A stretch of DNA of 64,000 bases from Daejeonella lutea (lineage in GTDB: Bacteria > Bacteroidota > Bacteroidia > Sphingobacteriales > Sphingobacteriaceae), in the NCBI RefSeq assembly GCF_900168015.1, contig NZ_FUYR01000002.1:764932-828931 (forward strand), given 5' to 3'. Positions 61,933-64,000 of the stretch are shown piece after piece. Below the pieces are notes generated by a model, which searched no databases, had not been told where the DNA came from, and saw nothing but the letters and a program-made list of their open reading frames with translations. How positions within the stretch are numbered: position 1 is the first letter of the stretch; the number at the start of each line of letters is the position of its first letter. A program made the position numbers and the translations under genes.

Positions 61933-64000
61933 AAAGCTGGTTAAAAAGCAATTTAAAAGTTCCATGAGTTTGAGCCCTGAAAGTAATTTCCGGACCAAAG
62001 GCATACAACTTGCCTCTGCCGATAGGTGCTTCGAAGGCGGTCACGCCATCCTGTAAATATTCTTGTCCCCATGCCCAACCGCTGCGTAGCGATTTAGCTT
62101 CAGAAAACCACATAAGAGGTTTGATCGTGCCTTTCGTTATTGCGTCAGTTTGGACGCGGAAAACCGGGCTGTTATCAAAATAAACATCAGCCTGTTCAGG
62201 CATACCCCAGGCTGCTGGCTGAGAATTATCAACTTTGACTTTTAATACGCTGCCAGGCACATAATACTTTTCAGGAGCCAATCTTATATCCTTACCGTTC
62301 GTGCCAATTTCAACCAAATGATTCTTAACCGGCAAGCCAAGGTGGTAGGCAATGTTAGTGCTGCTACCAATGGTGACGATTTTACCGCCATTCTCCATGA
62401 ATTTCTTAATTTGTGGTATGGATTTGTCGGCAGTTATACGACCAGTTTGCTTTTTATATTCTTCAGGAATATTCTCCAAATTTGGCACAGACCCAGCCGT
62501 ACTAACAAGCTGGGGGTTATAAGCCGGAATTGCTCCAGTGACGAAAATTATTACATCATATTTAGAATTTAGATCACCGGCGTCGATCTCCTGAGGATAT
62601 AAGATCGAAGCTTTGAAATTATATTGCTCCATCAGAAATCTTACCCATCCGGCCGACATAGAGCCACCGTACGTATCCCATAATGCAATACGAAGGCCTG
62701 AAATCTTTGTCGTATTTCGGGGTGTTGCTGAAGCACTTCTTACTTCCAGACCCGGACTCGCAATTTGACTTTTAAGGATAACTTTGCTCTTTTCAGTGGA
62801 TGGTATGTAGAAATCGCCCGCTTCTGATCCGCTGTTAATTCGTGAAACAATCTGTCCTGCATTCAGCAGCTCGTTCACAGCTTTGAAAGCATTATTAGAC
62901 TGGCCATTTATAAAATATCCATTGGCAGCGGCCAGGAGCTTTATTTCAAGCTTTTGTAGTTCGCCATAAGGTAAACGCTGGAACGGGCCCTGAAAATCAT
63001 CCAGGATGCGATCAAATCTAACATTCATTAAATAAGCGAGTGTCCAGCCTGCAGCATCATATGGGGCTACAGGCGGACCGCCTTCGTATTTAAAATCGTT
63101 AGGGTGATCCTGCGGTTCAAACATATCAATAACATGAGGCCTGAATGCCTGGGCAGTTTTAATCACATATGAACCTTTAGGATAATTCTTGCCTGCAACC
63201 GTAAAATTATCAGTCGCTCTGTGAACAAGCACACCTGTCCTTATCAAAGCATTCACAAACTTAATGGCTGTTGGAAAATCATCTTGATTTGCAGAGATTA
63301 TATATCCCCGGGGGTCACGGTTTTTTTTATCAAGCATGACGCTGTCGTAATATCTGGTTGGCAACTGCGTTGGGGTACGTGCCATTTTGGATTCTTTCTG
63401 GTACGCAAGATTAATCGCATCGATTTTACTTGGAGACAGAGCCCAATAATCCTTGCTGCCACGATCTATGGAATTTTTTCCCATACGATAGATATTGAAC
63501 AGCAGTTCATCCCGATATCGTTGTGCATAGTTTAATACGGCATAATTCATGGACACGGAATAATCAATTGACTGTCGGAAATGCCATTTTTGAGGCGTTA
63601 CTGGGAAAGTTGTTCCTCCGTTTGGTATCAGACGGTAGGGGACTAATGGAATTTCCGAGGGAGTTGGGCCGCCAACAGTTTCCGTGAGAAGTCCGATAAT
63701 ATTATGGAAATATGTAGTTGTCCGTAATCCGCCATTATACCAAGTTGAATAAACAGAACCATATTTTTGCGTGTAACCGGGTTTGTTTTCAGCATTGAGT
63801 CTGTTGTTCATAGCTGCACCCAGCGCATCAATGCTTGTCATGATAATAGGATCGAAAACATAGTTAAACGGATCGCGGTACGGCGCCCCAGCCACTATTG
63901 ATCCGGGAGGGCCAGCCTGATGGTGGTTGTACATGATCTGTGGCAACCATTCAATAAATAATTGATTCGCGATATTCTGGCTTTCTTTGAGGTTAAGCAT
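61922..64000 (-). CDS. M14 family zinc carboxypeptidase, N-terminus cut by window edge
   Basis: 692 residues are visible and the frame continues to the right edge; the terminal Met may be internal. The M14 zinc His is seen in IMYNHHQAGPPGS and the catalytic Glu in GLLTETVGGPTPSE. The HxxE zinc motif and Arg block must lie in the missing N-terminal part. The C-terminal 250 residues have a glutamine-amidotransferase-like hint (KKFMENGGKIVTIGSSTNIA). It is co-transcribed with the 174-residue protein and the S9 peptidase, forming an extracellular peptide-degradation unit. Confidence 0.9.
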   Translation of the reverse strand: MLNLKESQNIANQLFIEWLPQIMYNHHQAGPPGSIVAGAPYRDPFNYVFDPIIMTSIDALGAAMNNRLNAENKPGYTQKYGSVYSTWYNGGLRTTTYFHNIIGLLTETVGGPTPSEIPLVPYRLIPNGGTTFPVTPQKWHFRQSIDYSVSMNYAVLNYAQRYRDELLFNIYRMGKNSIDRGSKDYWALSPSKIDAINLAYQKESKMARTPTQLPTRYYDSVMLDKKNRDPRGYIISANQDDFPTAIKFVNALIRTGVLVHRATDNFTVAGKNYPKGSYVIKTAQAFRPHVIDMFEPQDHPNDFKYEGGPPVAPYDAAGWTLAYLMNVRFDRILDDFQGPFQRLPYGELQKLEIKLLAAANGYFINGQSNNAFKAVNELLNAGQIVSRINSGSEAGDFYIPSTEKSKVILKSQIASPGLEVRSASATPRNTTKISGLRIALWDTYGGSMSAGWVRFLMEQYNFKASILYPQEIDAGDLNSKYDVIIFVTGAIPAYNPQLVSTAGSVPNLENIPEEYKKQTGRITADKSIPQIKKFMENGGKIVTIGSSTNIAYHLGLPVKNHLVEIGTNGKDIRLAPEKYYVPGSVLKVKVDNSQPAAWGMPEQADVYFDNSPVFRVQTDAITKGTIKPLMWFSEAKSLRSGWAWGQEYLQDGVTAFEAPIGRGKLYAFGPEITFRAQTHGTFKLLFNQLYGN

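Overview
The window looks like chromosomal core and lineage-specific DNA of a Bacteroidota bacterium, most likely a member of the Sphingobacteriaceae (Pedobacter or Mucilaginibacter type). Supporting signs: outer-membrane TonB receptors with N-terminal CarboxypepD_reg domains, -7 promoter boxes of the TAnnTTTG type, few recognisable Shine-Dalgarno sequences, DUF2490 and DUF4407 proteins, and a CstB-like persulfide dioxygenase next to split YeeE transporters. No phage, transposase, CRISPR array, rRNA or tRNA gene was seen. Both ends of the window cut a gene: an S66 LD-carboxypeptidase on the left and an M14 zinc carboxypeptidase on the right.

Layout. 1-2.4 kb: LD-carboxypeptidase, DoxX, PIG-L deacetylase. 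2.5-6.3 kb: a glycine-rich TonB receptor with a CBM9/DOMON-like secreted partner. 6.4-10.8 kb: pepT, then a plus-strand run of MmcQ/YjbR protein, pterin dehydratase, M14 peptidase and rhomboid protease. 10.8-13.2 kb: an unknown 330-residue protein and two tandem paralogous secreted proteins. 13.3-15.7 kb: sulfur module (persulfide dioxygenase-rhodanese plus two YeeE/YedE halves). 15.8-20.7 kb: DUF2490 protein, nitrilase-type amidohydrolase, dipeptide epimerase, small membrane protein plus rhodanese, DUF4407 protein. 20.8-24 kb: M61 and M28 peptidases. 24-28.6 kb: a thiamin locus (TPP riboswitch, TonB receptor, ThiE-like enzyme, degenerate thiamin-pyrophosphokinase-like protein, GNAT). 28.6-33.7 kb: aspS, glycosylasparaginase, cutC, WYL regulator. 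33.8-36.6 kb: LEA-type lipoprotein, GDPD, BrkB. 36.9-42.8 kb: secreted peptide, OM barrel, response regulator, histidine kinase and a TonB receptor. 42.9-47.4 kb: TesA-like esterase with a YbbA/YbbP-type ABC exporter, then crcB. 47.5-54 kb: neutral zinc metalloprotease, amidohydrolase, gltX, and an orphan kinase-DinB-thioesterase operon. 54.2-58.7 kb: large PIG-L deacetylase, two tiny membrane proteins and a sodium:solute symporter. 59-64 kb: S9 peptidase, unknown secreted protein, M14 peptidase.

The window is rich in secreted or envelope peptidases (S66, M14 twice, M61, M28, S9, rhomboid) together with PepT and a dipeptide epimerase, which suggests a life of peptide and cell-wall fragment scavenging.

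Most unusual signals: (i) at least five intergenic imperfect hairpins built of tandem heptanucleotides, one of which sits inside the TPP riboswitch aptamer; (ii) a nested REPIN-like palindrome with a perfect 20-bp inner stem inside the thiamin operon; (iii) a thiamin operon whose kinase-like protein lacks the expected catalytic motif; (iv) two overlapping micro-membrane proteins, of 41 and 61 residues, fused by overlap to a sodium:solute symporter that carries a charged insertion; and (v) a pair of tandem secreted paralogues of unknown function.
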